From contig CAVPHV010000003.1 in the NCBI GenBank assembly GCA_963704825.1, forward strand, positions 186,001 through 250,000: a stretch of DNA of 64,000 nt. Reading direction: 5' to 3'. Under the pieces are notes generated by a model. It made no database searches. It was not told the DNA's origin and worked only from the letters and a program-made list of their open reading frames with translations. Source of the stretch: CAVPHV01 sp963704825. Lineage in GTDB: Bacteria; Actinomycetota; Acidimicrobiia; Spongiisociales; UBA5794. The position numbers and the translations under genes are program-made. How positions within the stretch are numbered: position 1 is the first letter of the stretch; every line of letters starts with the position of its first letter. Shown here piece by piece: positions 51,367-62,019 of this stretch.

Positions 51367-51387
51367 CGGGGCTCCTTGGTCATTCGA

Positions 51388-51972
51388 TCAGGCGTCTTCG
51401 GTGGTTGCAGACGTCAATAATGCCGCATCTCGGCGGCTATTGGCGTGAAGAACCACCATGAACAACAAGATGAGCGCAAAGGCGCTTCCCGCCATGTACG
51501 GGATCGACATGAACCCGAATTCGTAGAAGTAGGCGGAAGAACACGGAATCACCGACGAGCAGGCCGGTTCGCTCAGGCTCGGCACCTGCTGAATCAGGTA
51601 GTGGTACCCGGAGATGAGGAGTCCGATGCCGGCCAGCGGCGCCGCGTAGTGACGAATCTCCGGGTCGCGACGCCAGGCCGCTATCGCGAAGAGGACCGTC
51701 AGCGGATACATGGCGATGCGCTGGTACCAGCAATACGTGCACGGGATGAGGTGCTCGACCTCGGAGAGGTAGAGGCTGCCGAGGGTTGCCACCAAGGCGA
51801 CAACGAGCGCCAACGTGATCTCCCTGCCCGCTATCGCCTCAGCGGCGCGAGTTCGCAAGTCGGCCAGTCCGGTCGAAAACTGCCCGCCAATGGCGAGCAA
51901 CAGGCCGCCGACCACCACGACGTTGGCGATGACCGTCAGCAAAGCGAAGAACAGGCGCATGGTTTCGAACAT
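51388..51972 (-). CDS. DsbB/BdbC-like disulphide oxidoreductase
   Basis: The 194-residue protein has four to five membrane helices and the first periplasmic Cys pair CTYCWYQRIAMYP. A second Cys pair (ACSSVIPCSS) is in the next outside loop, and these are the two pairs of a DsbB-type enzyme. It re-oxidises a secreted thiol oxidoreductase using quinone. Many actinobacteria use VKOR instead, so a DsbB-type protein is notable. The thioredoxin-like protein 22 bp downstream is its likely partner. Confidence 0.88.
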   Translation of the reverse strand: MFETMRLFFALLTVIANVVVVGGLLLAIGGQFSTGLADLRTRAAEAIAGREITLALVVALVATLGSLYLSEVEHLIPCTYCWYQRIAMYPLTVLFAIAAWRRDPEIRHYAAPLAGIGLLISGYHYLIQQVPSLSEPACSSVIPCSSAYFYEFGFMSIPYMAGSAFALILLFMVVLHANSRRDAALLTSATTEDA

Positions 51973-52025
51973 GTGGATACCCCGTTGAGGGAGAAGCCGG
52001 GACGGTAGCACCTACCATCAGGGAT

Positions 52026-52439
52026 ATGACCCCTGTCATCGTCGCTGTGGTGTTCTTCGCTCTGTTGCTGAGCATCGGGATTGGCCTGCTCTGGCAAGAG
52101 CACAGGCGGATTCCGGAGCGGGCCGTCATCTACGGCGAGGAGGATTCGATCGAGTTCATCATGCCGCGCCTCAGCGACGACGCCGGGGCCCAATTGAAAA
52201 AAACCGATGTCCGGCGCATCCTCGAATGGTCGGTGCGGTACCTCCAGGACCCAGATCTGCGGGCGGGCCTCGAGGCGCCTCCGGTCGCCGGCGGTGCCGA
52301 CGCCGCCGAGTACGTCCAAGCCAGAGCCCTCGAAGCCGGACATCCCTACGACGGCGCCCTGATTGTGGAAGTGCTCGATCTGCAGACTGAGTATCTGGTC
52401 GCCATTGGGGCGGTGGGCAAACCCGTCGACGAGGCTTGA
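52026..52439 (+). CDS. Membrane-anchored hypothetical protein
   Basis: The 137-residue protein has one N-terminal helix (VIVAVVFFALLLSIGIGLLW) and a soluble part with LKKTDVRRILEWSVRYLQD and GALIVEVLDLQTEYLVAIGA, an acidic helical protein. The start is the ATG at 52026 with AGGGAT upstream. It is divergent from dsbB and 75 bp before the acyl-CoA mutase gene. No family recognised. Confidence 0.65.
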   Translation: MTPVIVAVVFFALLLSIGIGLLWQEHRRIPERAVIYGEEDSIEFIMPRLSDDAGAQLKKTDVRRILEWSVRYLQDPDLRAGLEAPPVAGGADAAEYVQARALEAGHPYDGALIVEVLDLQTEYLVAIGAVGKPVDEA

Positions 52440-52513
52440 GCGCGGTCCACCCGTCCCCACCGGTGGGCAGCCCTCTACCATGAAGGCCGCACGCCACTTG
52501 GAGTTGATGAGAC

Positions 52514-54152
<1,639 letters not shown>

Positions 54153-54160
<8 letters not shown>

Positions 54161-54362
54161 GCGAGCGTCGTCGGGCCTGCGGAGCCGGTTGGCTGAGGCA
54201 TTCTTGACCGCCTACTTCATGTTGGCGCCCTCGACCATCCCGGCGTGGCGCGCCGATCCCTCGATGCAGGTCGTGGCGATGCTGATCGTGGGCGAGCCGG
54301 CTACGCCGCTCGTTGCCCGTCGTATCGGTAGTAACGCCGGGCGGTACACTGCCGGTCGCTGA
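54153..54362 (+). CDS. Short open frame overlapping the mutase end
   Basis: About 69 residues from a GTG at 54153 overlap the mutase stop by 8 bp, which suggests coupling. The sequence (RLAEAFLTAYFMLAPSTIPA, then MQVVAMLIVGEPATPLVARR) is partly hydrophobic but matches nothing I know. The gap before the next lipoprotein is otherwise empty. Low confidence. Confidence 0.25.
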
Positions 54363-54396
54363 GCCCCGGCCCCCGAAAAGAGGTGAACCAGGGACC

Positions 54397-54801
54397 ATGG
54401 CGCTTCTTCGTAGCTTTGTGTTGGTGGTGCTGGCCTTTTCGCTGCTGGCCGCTGCATGCTCAGACGAAGCCGCGACCGGTGTCGTCTTCGGTGAGGGCGA
54501 AATCCCCGAGACGCTTCCCGATGGGTTCCCGATTCCCGACGATGCCAGGATCGATTCCACGCTGGTCGACTACGACCGCGGCGTGACAGAGATGCTGTGC
54601 GTCATCCCGGCAGAGGTTCCTGCCGTGGTGGCCTACTACGAGACCAACCTGCCAACTGCCGGATACACCGTTGACTCGTCCGACGGCAACCTGGCCGAAT
54701 GGAGTATCGCGTTCAGTGATGCCGATGGGGACGGCACCCTGGTGCTGAGGGTCGGCGCGGTTGATGTCACGCAAGCGGTGGTCCGATTCAGTGAGTCGTG
54801 A
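54397..54801 (+). CDS. Small secreted lipoprotein
   Basis: The 134-residue protein has a lipobox (LVVLAFSLLAAAC) and a compact beta-rich domain. ETLPDGFPIPDDARIDSTLV and VPAVVAYYETNLPTAGYTVD resemble small actinobacterial lipoproteins that bind no known ligand. AGAGGTGA precedes the ATG. It is followed by a small hypothetical gene and a hydrolase on the same strand. Function unknown. Confidence 0.7.
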   Translation: MALLRSFVLVVLAFSLLAAACSDEAATGVVFGEGEIPETLPDGFPIPDDARIDSTLVDYDRGVTEMLCVIPAEVPAVVAYYETNLPTAGYTVDSSDGNLAEWSIAFSDADGDGTLVLRVGAVDVTQAVVRFSES

Positions 54802-54844
54802 GCGCGGGACTATCGTCGCAGCGACAGGCCGCGGGAGGTCGTGA

Positions 54845-55048
54845 ATGGGTCGGCTACGACGATTCGAAGAGCATCGCTACATCGGAACGCGCGACACGAT
54901 GGTCGTGTACGACTGCGACGACGACGCCGAGTTCGAAGAGTTGAACGATCGTGTGAACGGCGAAGAGATGCTAGACCGCAAGTTGTTGCAGTCGTTCGGT
55001 CCTGATTCTCTTCCGGAAGCCCGCAACCGGGGCTTCCGCGCCAGGTGA
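54845..55048 (+). CDS. Small acidic hypothetical protein
   Basis: The 67-residue protein has GGGAGG 8 nt before its ATG. It is charged, with RFEEHRYIGTRDTMVVYDCD followed by DDDAEFEELNDRVNGEEML, and contains one Cys. Its stop overlaps the amidohydrolase start (GTGA), which makes translation coupling likely and supports its reality. No domain recognised. Confidence 0.65.
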   Translation: MGRLRRFEEHRYIGTRDTMVVYDCDDDAEFEELNDRVNGEEMLDRKLLQSFGPDSLPEARNRGFRAR

Positions 55049-55962
55049 CGGAGTTCATCGACGTTCATGTCCACCCTCCGGTGGCCGACCTTCTCGAAGG
55101 TCCGCTGGCTCCATATGCTTCGAGCTTGCGGTCCCTGGATGGTGCGCCGCTCGAGCCACTGACGGCTGAGGAGTTGGCGGACTACTACCGGCGCCGCAAC
55201 GGACGTGCCGTACTCTTGGGATTGGACACGGAGTCCGTCACCCATATGCCGCCCCTCTCGTCACCGAAGATCGCCGAACTCGTCGCGACCGCTCCGGATG
55301 TGTTCCTCGGGTTTGGCGCCGTCGATCCCACCAGGGGAGCTCGGGCCGTGGCCCAGGTCCACGAGGCGGCGCGGCTTGGGATGCGTGGCATCGCCACCCA
55401 CGCTGCCGCCCAGGGAATCGGTCCTGGGGACCGATTCACCTACACGGTGTGGGAGTCCGCGGCCGATCACGGTCTGGTGTGTCTGTTCCACACCGGATCG
55501 ACCCGTCTTGGGGCCGGCATGCCTGGAGGCGACGGGGTCCGCCTCGAACCGGGCCGCCCCATCCACGTTGACGGGGTTGCCGCCCGCTTCCCCGAACTGC
55601 GGATCGTGATCAGCCATTCCGGACCGATGTGGCGCGACGAAGCGGTGACGATCGCCATGCACAAGGGCAACGTCTGGCTCGATCTGCGCGGCAACTCACC
55701 CACGGAGTTCGACGATCGGGTCCGGCGACTGATCCGGGGTCCGCTGGCCGGAAGGGTGCTGTTCGGCAGTGACTTCCCGTTTGGCGATATCGACCGGCTG
55801 CGCGCCGATTGGGACCGCCTCGAGATGCCCAAATCTGTCACCCGTCGGTTCCTCCACGACAACGCAGCAGAACTGCTCGGGCTCACCCCAGGGTTGCCGG
55901 GGGAGGCGGCCGAGGAGCTCGGCGACGAGGCCGGAGGTGGTGGCTCCGGCGAGCCCGGGTAG
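55045..55962 (+). CDS. Amidohydrolase-2 family metal-dependent hydrolase
   Basis: The 305-residue TIM-barrel protein of the ACMSD/amidohydrolase-2 group has metal ligands FIDVHVHPPV (HxH), the His in CLFHTGS, ISHSGPMW, and the Asp of LFGSDFPFGDIDR. These enzymes decarboxylate or hydrolyse aromatic and carboxylic substrates. The GTG start overlaps the small upstream gene. The C-terminal tail (GDEAGGGGSGEPG) is low-complexity. Substrate unknown. Confidence 0.85.
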   Translation: MTEFIDVHVHPPVADLLEGPLAPYASSLRSLDGAPLEPLTAEELADYYRRRNGRAVLLGLDTESVTHMPPLSSPKIAELVATAPDVFLGFGAVDPTRGARAVAQVHEAARLGMRGIATHAAAQGIGPGDRFTYTVWESAADHGLVCLFHTGSTRLGAGMPGGDGVRLEPGRPIHVDGVAARFPELRIVISHSGPMWRDEAVTIAMHKGNVWLDLRGNSPTEFDDRVRRLIRGPLAGRVLFGSDFPFGDIDRLRADWDRLEMPKSVTRRFLHDNAAELLGLTPGLPGEAAEELGDEAGGGGSGEPG

Positions 55963-56004
55963 CCCGTCGCGCCAAAGCGGCGACTTCCGCGAGACGGGTG
56001 CGCC

Positions 56005-56646
56005 CTACCGCTCCGGGCGGAGGCAGGCGGCGCAGAGGGCATCGGCGACGAGGTCACCAACCCTTTCCTCACGGAAGTAGAAGAAGTGGTCACTGCCCTC
56101 GAAGACATGCACGGAGGCGCCGATCTGCTGCGCGTAGTCCTCGGTATCGGCGACGCTGCTGAACTGGTCGCGGTCGCCGATGATGATCTGGCGGGTGGCA
56201 GGCAGCAGTGTCTCGGGGTCGGGTAGCCGGTAAACGTCGTTGAGGCGAACGGGCGGGGCGATGCCAACCCAGGCGAAGGCGGCTTGCGCCTGGGCCTCCC
56301 ATTTGAGCGAGGTGGCGGCGCCAAACGACCAGCCGGTGATCCCGATCGGGAGGTAGGGGTAGCGCTCGCGGGCGGCGTCGACCGCAGCGCCGACGTCGTC
56401 GATCTCACCGACTCCGTTGTCCCATTCTCCGGTCGAGGCGCCGACGCCGCGGAAGTTGAAGCGCAGCACCGCCAGGTCTCGTGCCACCAACACATTGGTC
56501 ACCCCGATCATCAGTGGCACGGTCATCGTCCCGCGATGCTGGGGGTGGGGGTGGCAGAAGACGACCGCGGCCAACGGGCGGTCGGGTACGTCCCAGCGAG
56601 CTTCCAGCTCGACACCCCCCGGTGATTGCAGTCGAACGGGGATCAC
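56005..56646 (-). CDS. Alpha/beta hydrolase (dienelactone-hydrolase-like)
   Basis: The 213-residue alpha/beta hydrolase has the oxyanion and HPHPQHRGTM region near the N-terminus, nucleophile elbow GITGWSFGAATSL (Ser), acidic residue in IIGDRDQF and final His in GSDHFFY. It is a short-chain esterase- or lipase-like enzyme without a lid domain. Its ATG overlaps the stop of the upstream small gene (ATGA). Substrate unknown. Confidence 0.87.
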   Translation of the reverse strand: MIPVRLQSPGGVELEARWDVPDRPLAAVVFCHPHPQHRGTMTVPLMIGVTNVLVARDLAVLRFNFRGVGASTGEWDNGVGEIDDVGAAVDAARERYPYLPIGITGWSFGAATSLKWEAQAQAAFAWVGIAPPVRLNDVYRLPDPETLLPATRQIIIGDRDQFSSVADTEDYAQQIGASVHVFEGSDHFFYFREERVGDLVADALCAACLRPER

Positions 56647-57026
56647 CCGCGCAGCGCTCCCTCAACCGAGCTTCTGCGAGCCGCGAACGCATCCTCTCCG
56701 AGCACGGGGCCGTCCGGCCCATAGACCCGCAAGATGATCACGTCTCCTTCAACGGGAGCTTCCGTCAGGATGTGGCGGGAGACGCCGGCTTCTGGGTCGA
56801 GGATTGTGGCCGGGTCCACCCGATCAACGACGCCAAGCCAAGGCCCAGCGGGGGCGGGTTCATCAGCCCAGCGTCGGTACGCCGGCTTCAACTCTCGCTC
56901 ATCGCGCGGTCCCGAACCGGCGAGTTCGATTTCGTCGCCCTCGGTGGCTGTCCCGCGGGTCACGAAGGCAACAACAACCTCACCTGAGGCGAGGGCCCGG
57001 AGATCGGGATTGGGGATCTGCACCAT
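56643..57026 (-). CDS. Hypothetical protein, possibly ASCH-like
   Basis: The 127-residue protein starts MVQIPNPDLRALASGEVVVA and has TEGDEIELAGSGPRDERELK, EAPVEGDVIILRVYG and an end GEDAFAARR. The beta-rich layout with a charged G-D-E turn resembles ASCH/PUA-like RNA-binding domains, but the match is weak. It is coupled to the hydrolase by an ATGA overlap. A longer reading from 57263 crosses the lpd promoter and is not likely. Confidence 0.5.
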   Translation of the reverse strand: MVQIPNPDLRALASGEVVVAFVTRGTATEGDEIELAGSGPRDERELKPAYRRWADEPAPAGPWLGVVDRVDPATILDPEAGVSRHILTEAPVEGDVIILRVYGPDGPVLGEDAFAARRSSVEGALRG

Positions 57027-57092
57027 GTGGCCAAAGGCTACCGGGCCCAGCGAGTGGTGGATACGAGTTGGAATGCCGCGATAATCCATCCC

Positions 57093-57179
57093 GTGCAGAC
57101 CCGCTATCTCATCCTCGCCGCCCTCGTCACCGGCATGGCCATTCTCGTCGCCGGTGCCCTCTGGTTCTCCCAGATCTAG
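57093..57179 (+). CDS. 28-residue single-helix membrane peptide
   Basis: GTG at 57093 opens QTRYLILAALVTGMAILVAG followed by ALWFSQI and a TAG. It is almost entirely one membrane helix with a positive N-terminus, a plausible small membrane protein. It is on the same strand as lpd, 67 bp upstream. No ribosome site is obvious, so support comes only from the clean helix. Confidence 0.4.
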   Translation: MQTRYLILAALVTGMAILVAGALWFSQI

Positions 57180-57246
57180 CGGCCGAGGTGGAGCACCTGC
57201 TACCACTACGCTTGCAGTGACTGTGCCGACTGCTCTCGGAGGAACC

Positions 57247-58617
57247 GTGTACGACGTAGCCATTATCGGTGGTGGACCCGGGGGGTATGCCGCCGCCCTC
57301 TATGCCCACAATTTTGGTCTTTCCGTGGCCCTGGTTGAGAAGGACGAGGTCGGCGGTACCTGCCTGCTGCGCGGCTGCATTCCGGCGAAGACCTGGCTGC
57401 AGACCGCAGACGTCTACTCGATCGTGGCCCGCTCCGCCGAATACGGAGTGACGTCATCCCCTCCGGAGATGGACTGGGGGGCCGCCCTCGCCCGCAAGCA
57501 GCAGGTGGTCACCGGACTGGTCAACGGCCTTTCCGGTCTGCTCAAGGCTCGTGGAGTCGACGTCATCGAAGGCTACGGGCGCTTGATCCACGGCGGGGTC
57601 GAGGTATCGGCCGCCGATGGCACCACCCGGCAGCTCGAGGCACGCAACGTGATCATCGCCACCGGTTCGGTACCGCGCAGCATTCCCGGCTATGACATCG
57701 ACGGGACCCGCATCGTCACCTCGGACGAGGCGCTCGACTGGCCTACCCAGCCGCGCCGTGTCGCCATCATCGGAGGGGGAGTCATCGGCTGCGAGTTCGC
57801 CTCGCTCCTCAGCGAGGTCGGGACGAAGGTTCATCTGTTCGAGGCGCTTGATTCGCTGCTTCCGGGTACGGAACCCGAGGCGGTCAAGGTGCTGGAGCGG
57901 GAGTTCAAGAAGAAGAAGGTCAAGATCCACACCGCAACGATGGTGGGCCCTGCTCAGGTCGGAGCCGACGGAGTGCTGGTGCCATACGGCGATGACGCGG
58001 TTGAGGTCGAAGTTGTCCTTGTTGCCGTGGGACGCGCCCCGGTCACCTCGGGCCTGGGCCTCGAAGAGGAGGGGGTCACTCTCGACCAAGGGTTCGTCGT
58101 CGTCGACCCGGAGACCATGCAAACCAGCGCACCGGGCGTGTACGCGGTCGGCGACATCGTTGCCGGCGCCCCCCAGCTGGCACATGCCGGCTTTGCCGAG
58201 GGCATTGCGGCCATCACCCACATCGCGACGGCCGCAACCGCCCCGGTGGACTACCGGGCGATCCCGCTGGTCGCCTACACCCATCCCGAGATCGCCAGCG
58301 TTGGGCTCACCGAGGCAGCAGCTCGGGAGGCCGGGATCGAGATCGAGGTTTCGAGCCATGGGATGCGCGGCGTTGGCCGTGCCATCATCCAGGGACAAAC
58401 CGGTGGCGTCGTCAAGATCATCAACGAAAAGGACGGGCCGATCATCGGGGCCACCGTCGCCGGGCCTGGTGCCGGCGAAATGATCCACGAGCTGATGTAT
58501 GTGGTCGCATGGGAGGCGCTGCCTGTCGAGGCTGCGGCGTTCATTCATGCGCATCCGACGGTGTCGGAAGCGATCGGCGAGACGTTGCTGTCCGCCAGCG
58601 GAAAATCCCTGCATTGA
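57247..58617 (+). CDS. lpd: Dihydrolipoyl dehydrogenase (E3)
   Basis: The 456-residue FAD/NAD flavoenzyme re-oxidises lipoamide of 2-oxoacid dehydrogenases. The FAD motif is VAIIGGGPGGYAAALYA, the redox disulphide GGTCLLRGCIPAK, the NAD motif VAIIGGGVIGCEFAS, the second FAD motif GVYAVGDIV and the C-terminal catalytic HAHPTVSEAIGE. The GTG start has GGAGG 5 nt upstream. The E2 gene follows after 60 bp, then the lipoylation gene, so all three form one unit. Confidence 0.95.
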   Translation: MYDVAIIGGGPGGYAAALYAHNFGLSVALVEKDEVGGTCLLRGCIPAKTWLQTADVYSIVARSAEYGVTSSPPEMDWGAALARKQQVVTGLVNGLSGLLKARGVDVIEGYGRLIHGGVEVSAADGTTRQLEARNVIIATGSVPRSIPGYDIDGTRIVTSDEALDWPTQPRRVAIIGGGVIGCEFASLLSEVGTKVHLFEALDSLLPGTEPEAVKVLEREFKKKKVKIHTATMVGPAQVGADGVLVPYGDDAVEVEVVLVAVGRAPVTSGLGLEEEGVTLDQGFVVVDPETMQTSAPGVYAVGDIVAGAPQLAHAGFAEGIAAITHIATAATAPVDYRAIPLVAYTHPEIASVGLTEAAAREAGIEIEVSSHGMRGVGRAIIQGQTGGVVKIINEKDGPIIGATVAGPGAGEMIHELMYVVAWEALPVEAAAFIHAHPTVSEAIGETLLSASGKSLH

Positions 58618-58677
58618 TGCCAGGGTTGTGGCCTCGCGGAAGCTAAGTTGAAAGTGGCCAACAAGGAGTACTGAAGC

Positions 58678-60352
58678 ATGGCGGTTACGGTCACGATGCC
58701 CCAACTCGGGGAGACGGTTACCGAGGGGACAATCCTGAGCTGGGCCAAACAGCCGGGAGACATGGTTGAAGAGGACGAGGTTCTCCTCGAGATCTCGACC
58801 GACAAGGTCGACACCGAGGTCCCGTCGCCGGCAGCAGGTGTGCTGCAAGAGATCCTCGTGGCTGAGGGCGAAACGGTGAGTGTCGGCACGCCGCTTGCGG
58901 TACTGGCCGAGCCGGGTGAAGCTGCGGCGGCGGCCGCTCCGGCGGATGCGGAGCCCGAACCCATCAGTGCTCCTGAGCCAGTAGTCACCTTCGAAGCCGC
59001 GACGCCACCCCCGGCACCCGAGCCGTTTGTGGCACCGGCCGCACCTGTCGTCGACCCGGTCGCGGCCCCTTCGTTCACGTCTGAGCCGGTTCCGGTGGCC
59101 CCGGCCGCAGCGGCGGCCGCCGCCTTCACGCCCGACCCGGTACCAGAGGCCCCTGCCACAGCGGCGGCCGCGTCGACCTTCGCGGCGCCATCCGCCGTAT
59201 CGGGTGCGCCGCGCCGCAGCGTCCTCTCACCGGTCGTGCGCCGATTGGCCGCCGAGCATGACGTCGACCTCGATCGAGTGCCTGGAACCGGCGAGGGTGG
59301 GCGAATCACCCGCAAAGACGTGATGGACTTTGTTGCCGGGCGGACGGAACCGTCGGCGCCCTCGCTCACCTCGATCGCGATGCCACCCAGCCGACGAGCC
59401 CAAGGTCGAGATCGAGCCCTCGGCTCCGCCGGTGCCCTTGGAACCCGTCGCCGTGGCCCCCGCGCCGGTCCCGCCCCCGCCTGAGCCCCCTCGGACCGTA
59501 CCGGCTCCGCCGCCCGCGGTCGTACCACCGCCTCCGGCGCCTGCCCAGCCACCCGCTCCCAGGCCGGCTCCATCGCCCCCTGCTCCGTCTGTTCCAGCTC
59601 CGGCGGTCGCCGCAGGTATTCCGGTTGCGGCGGACGACGAGGTCATCGACCTCAGCCGGTTGCGTCGCCGCATCGCGGAGAACATGGTGCAGGCCAAGCA
59701 CGACGCCGCTCATGTCTGGGCCTCGATCGAGGTCGACTACGAGAGGGTGGAGAGGGTCCGCCAAGCCCACAAGGTCGAGTTCAAAGAGCGCGAGGGCTAT
59801 TCGCTGACCTATCTGCCGTTCATCGCCCGAGCCACCATGGACGCCTTGAAGGCGTATCCGGCCGTCAACAGCTCGTTCTACCTGGACGAGGGCAAGCAGA
59901 TCTTTCACGGCAGCATCCATCTCGGGATCGCCGTCGACATGAACCAGGAAGGTCTGGTGGTGGTGACCGTTCGCAGCGCCGACGAGAAGCGGATGTCGGC
60001 GTTGGCGCGCGATATCCGCACCATGGCGATCAAGGCCCGCGATGGCAAGATCACGCCCGACGACGTCACCGGCAGCACCTTCACCATCACCAACCCGGGT
60101 CCGTATGGTTCGTTCATGACGAACCCCGTCATCAACATGCCCAATGTCGCCATCTTGTCGACCGACACCGTGACCAAGCGGCCCGTCGTGGTTGAACTGC
60201 CCGATGGCAGCGACAGCATCGCCATCCACCACATCGGCTATCTCGGGCTCACCTGGGACCATCGAGCGTTCGACGGTTCGACTGCGGTGCTTTTCCTCAA
60301 CCGGATCCGGGAGAACCTCGAGACCTGGGATTGGGAGCAGGAGCTGGCGTGA
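58678..60352 (+). CDS. 2-oxoacid dehydrogenase E2 acyltransferase (frameshifted)
   Basis: The 557-residue protein (after correction) has a lipoyl domain with the Lys in ISTDKVDTEVPSP, a long Ala/Pro linker, an E1/E3-binding domain (VLSPVVRRLAAEHDVDLDRV), a second Pro-rich linker and the catalytic domain. The catalytic residues are in LTWDHRAFDGSTAV (His and Asp). The frame breaks at about 59386-59388: removing one C of CCC joins GRTEPSAPSLTSIAMPP to DEPKVEIEPSAPP. It is probably the 2-oxoglutarate or pyruvate dehydrogenase E2; the type cannot be fixed. Its stop overlaps the lipoylation gene (GTGA). Confidence 0.88.
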
Positions 60353-62019
60353 GCCCAGTTCAGGTCGGAGCCGCAGAGCAGTGGCGGGTCCGGTGGCTCG
60401 GACGGCTCCCGTACGGCGAGGCCTGGGACCTGCAACGCGCCATCTGGGAGGGTCGGACCACCGGGAGAACGGTCGACGACTATTTGTTGCTGCTCGAGCA
60501 TCCCCACACCTACACGGTGGGCCGCAACGGCGACGGTTCGAACCTCATCACGTCGCCGGATCGGCTGGCGGAACTCGATGCAGAGCTGCACTACGTCGAT
60601 CGTGGCGGCGACATCACCTATCACGGTCCCGGCCAACTCGTCGGTTACCCGATTCTCGCTGTCCCGCGGCTGCCTCGCGGTTACGACATGGTCGGCCACG
60701 TGCGCCGAATCGAGCAGATGCTCATCGCAACCCTGGCGGACCTCGGGGTCGAAGCCTGGGCCGAGGAGGGCTACACCGGGGTGTGGACCGGTCGCGGCAA
60801 GGTCGCCGCCATCGGTGTGCGTGTGGCGGGCGGCGTCTCGATGCACGGCTTTGCCCTCAATGTCGAGCCGGACCTCACCTACTTCGGGCACATTGTTCCG
60901 TGCGGCATTGCGGACCGGTCCGTGACTTCGATTTCCGAACTATGCGGCCGTCCCGTGACGCTGGAAGAGGCCGTTACCGCGTTGCTTCCGCACGCCGAGG
61001 CGATCTTCGGGCCGGGGCGTGCCGAAGTTCAGCTCGGGGCCTTCTCTCGGGGCTCTCGCCGGACGCCGTTCGATGTCGATCAGATGGTGGCGGCAGGTGT
61101 GTTCTCGCCGCGTTTGCGCGATGAGGCGCCGATCGCGATCCGGGGACTGCTTGCCGGTGAGCCGGAACGTCCCGAGTGGATGCGTGTCAAAGCCGACCTT
61201 TCCACCGAGGGCTACCGAGACCTCAAGAAGCTGATGCGGGGACTCGAACTCAACACGGTGTGCGAGGAAGCCAAGTGTCCCAACATCTACGAATGCTGGG
61301 AAGCCGGGACCGCCACCATGATGTTGCTCGGCGACCGCTGCACCAGGGCCTGTGCCTTCTGTGACGTCACAACCGGCCGCCCCGGCGAAGTCGATGTGGG
61401 CGAACCCGTTCGCGCCGCCGAAGCGGTGGCCGCCATGGGGCTGCGCCATGCGGTGCTCACGTCGGTGAACCGTGATGATCTGCCCGACGGCGGAGCGTTC
61501 ATCTTCGAGCAAACGATCAAAGAGATTCGGGCTCGGGTTCCATACTGCGATGTCGAGGTGCTCATTCCCGACTTCAAAGGCGAGTCGGCACCGCTGGAGA
61601 CGGTGATGGGGGCCGAACCAGCCGTGCTCAACCACAACACCGAGACCGTTCTGCGCTTGCAGCGTGACATCCGAACCGCGGCCAACTACGGGCGGTCGCT
61701 GACGCTGCTGGCGCGGGCCAAGTGGTTGCGGCCCGAAGGGAGCGTCAAGTCCGGGCTCATCGTCGGCATGGGCGAGACCGAGGATGAGGTGCTGGGCGCC
61801 CTCGCCGACCTGCGCGCTGTGGGCGTCGACATCGTCACGATCGGCCAGTACCTGCGACCGACTGTTCGCCACCGCCCGATCGATCGCTACGTCCACCCCG
61901 ACGAGTTTGACCGCTACCGGGAGGAAGGGGAGCGCCTCGGCATCGGCTATGTCGAATCGGGGCCGCTGGTACGGTCCTCGTATCACGCCCGCGACTCTCT
62001 GGCAGGAGCAACACCATGA
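60349..62019 (+). CDS. LipB-LipA fusion: octanoyltransferase plus lipoyl synthase in one protein
   Basis: The 556-residue open frame has two complete domains. Residues ~10-230 are LipB: HPHTYTVGRN, VDRGGDITYHGPGQLVGYPI, with catalytic Lys151 (KVAAIGVRV) and Cys185 (VPCGIADRS). Residues ~276-556 are LipA: auxiliary-cluster Cys 305/310/316 (CEEAKCPNIYEC), radical-SAM Cys 331/335/338 (CTRACAFC) and the C-terminal RSSYHA Ser ligand. A ~45-residue linker joins them with no stop or obvious internal ribosome site. The fusion would move octanoyl groups to E2 and insert sulfurs. The GTG start overlaps the E2 stop. Confidence 0.9.
   Translation: MSPVQVGAAEQWRVRWLGRLPYGEAWDLQRAIWEGRTTGRTVDDYLLLLEHPHTYTVGRNGDGSNLITSPDRLAELDAELHYVDRGGDITYHGPGQLVGYPILAVPRLPRGYDMVGHVRRIEQMLIATLADLGVEAWAEEGYTGVWTGRGKVAAIGVRVAGGVSMHGFALNVEPDLTYFGHIVPCGIADRSVTSISELCGRPVTLEEAVTALLPHAEAIFGPGRAEVQLGAFSRGSRRTPFDVDQMVAAGVFSPRLRDEAPIAIRGLLAGEPERPEWMRVKADLSTEGYRDLKKLMRGLELNTVCEEAKCPNIYECWEAGTATMMLLGDRCTRACAFCDVTTGRPGEVDVGEPVRAAEAVAAMGLRHAVLTSVNRDDLPDGGAFIFEQTIKEIRARVPYCDVEVLIPDFKGESAPLETVMGAEPAVLNHNTETVLRLQRDIRTAANYGRSLTLLARAKWLRPEGSVKSGLIVGMGETEDEVLGALADLRAVGVDIVTIGQYLRPTVRHRPIDRYVHPDEFDRYREEGERLGIGYVESGPLVRSSYHARDSLAGATP

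Noticed and set aside
59366..60262. 298-residue minus-strand frame opposite the E2 gene
   Set aside because: It is a shadow of the conserved E2 catalytic domain.
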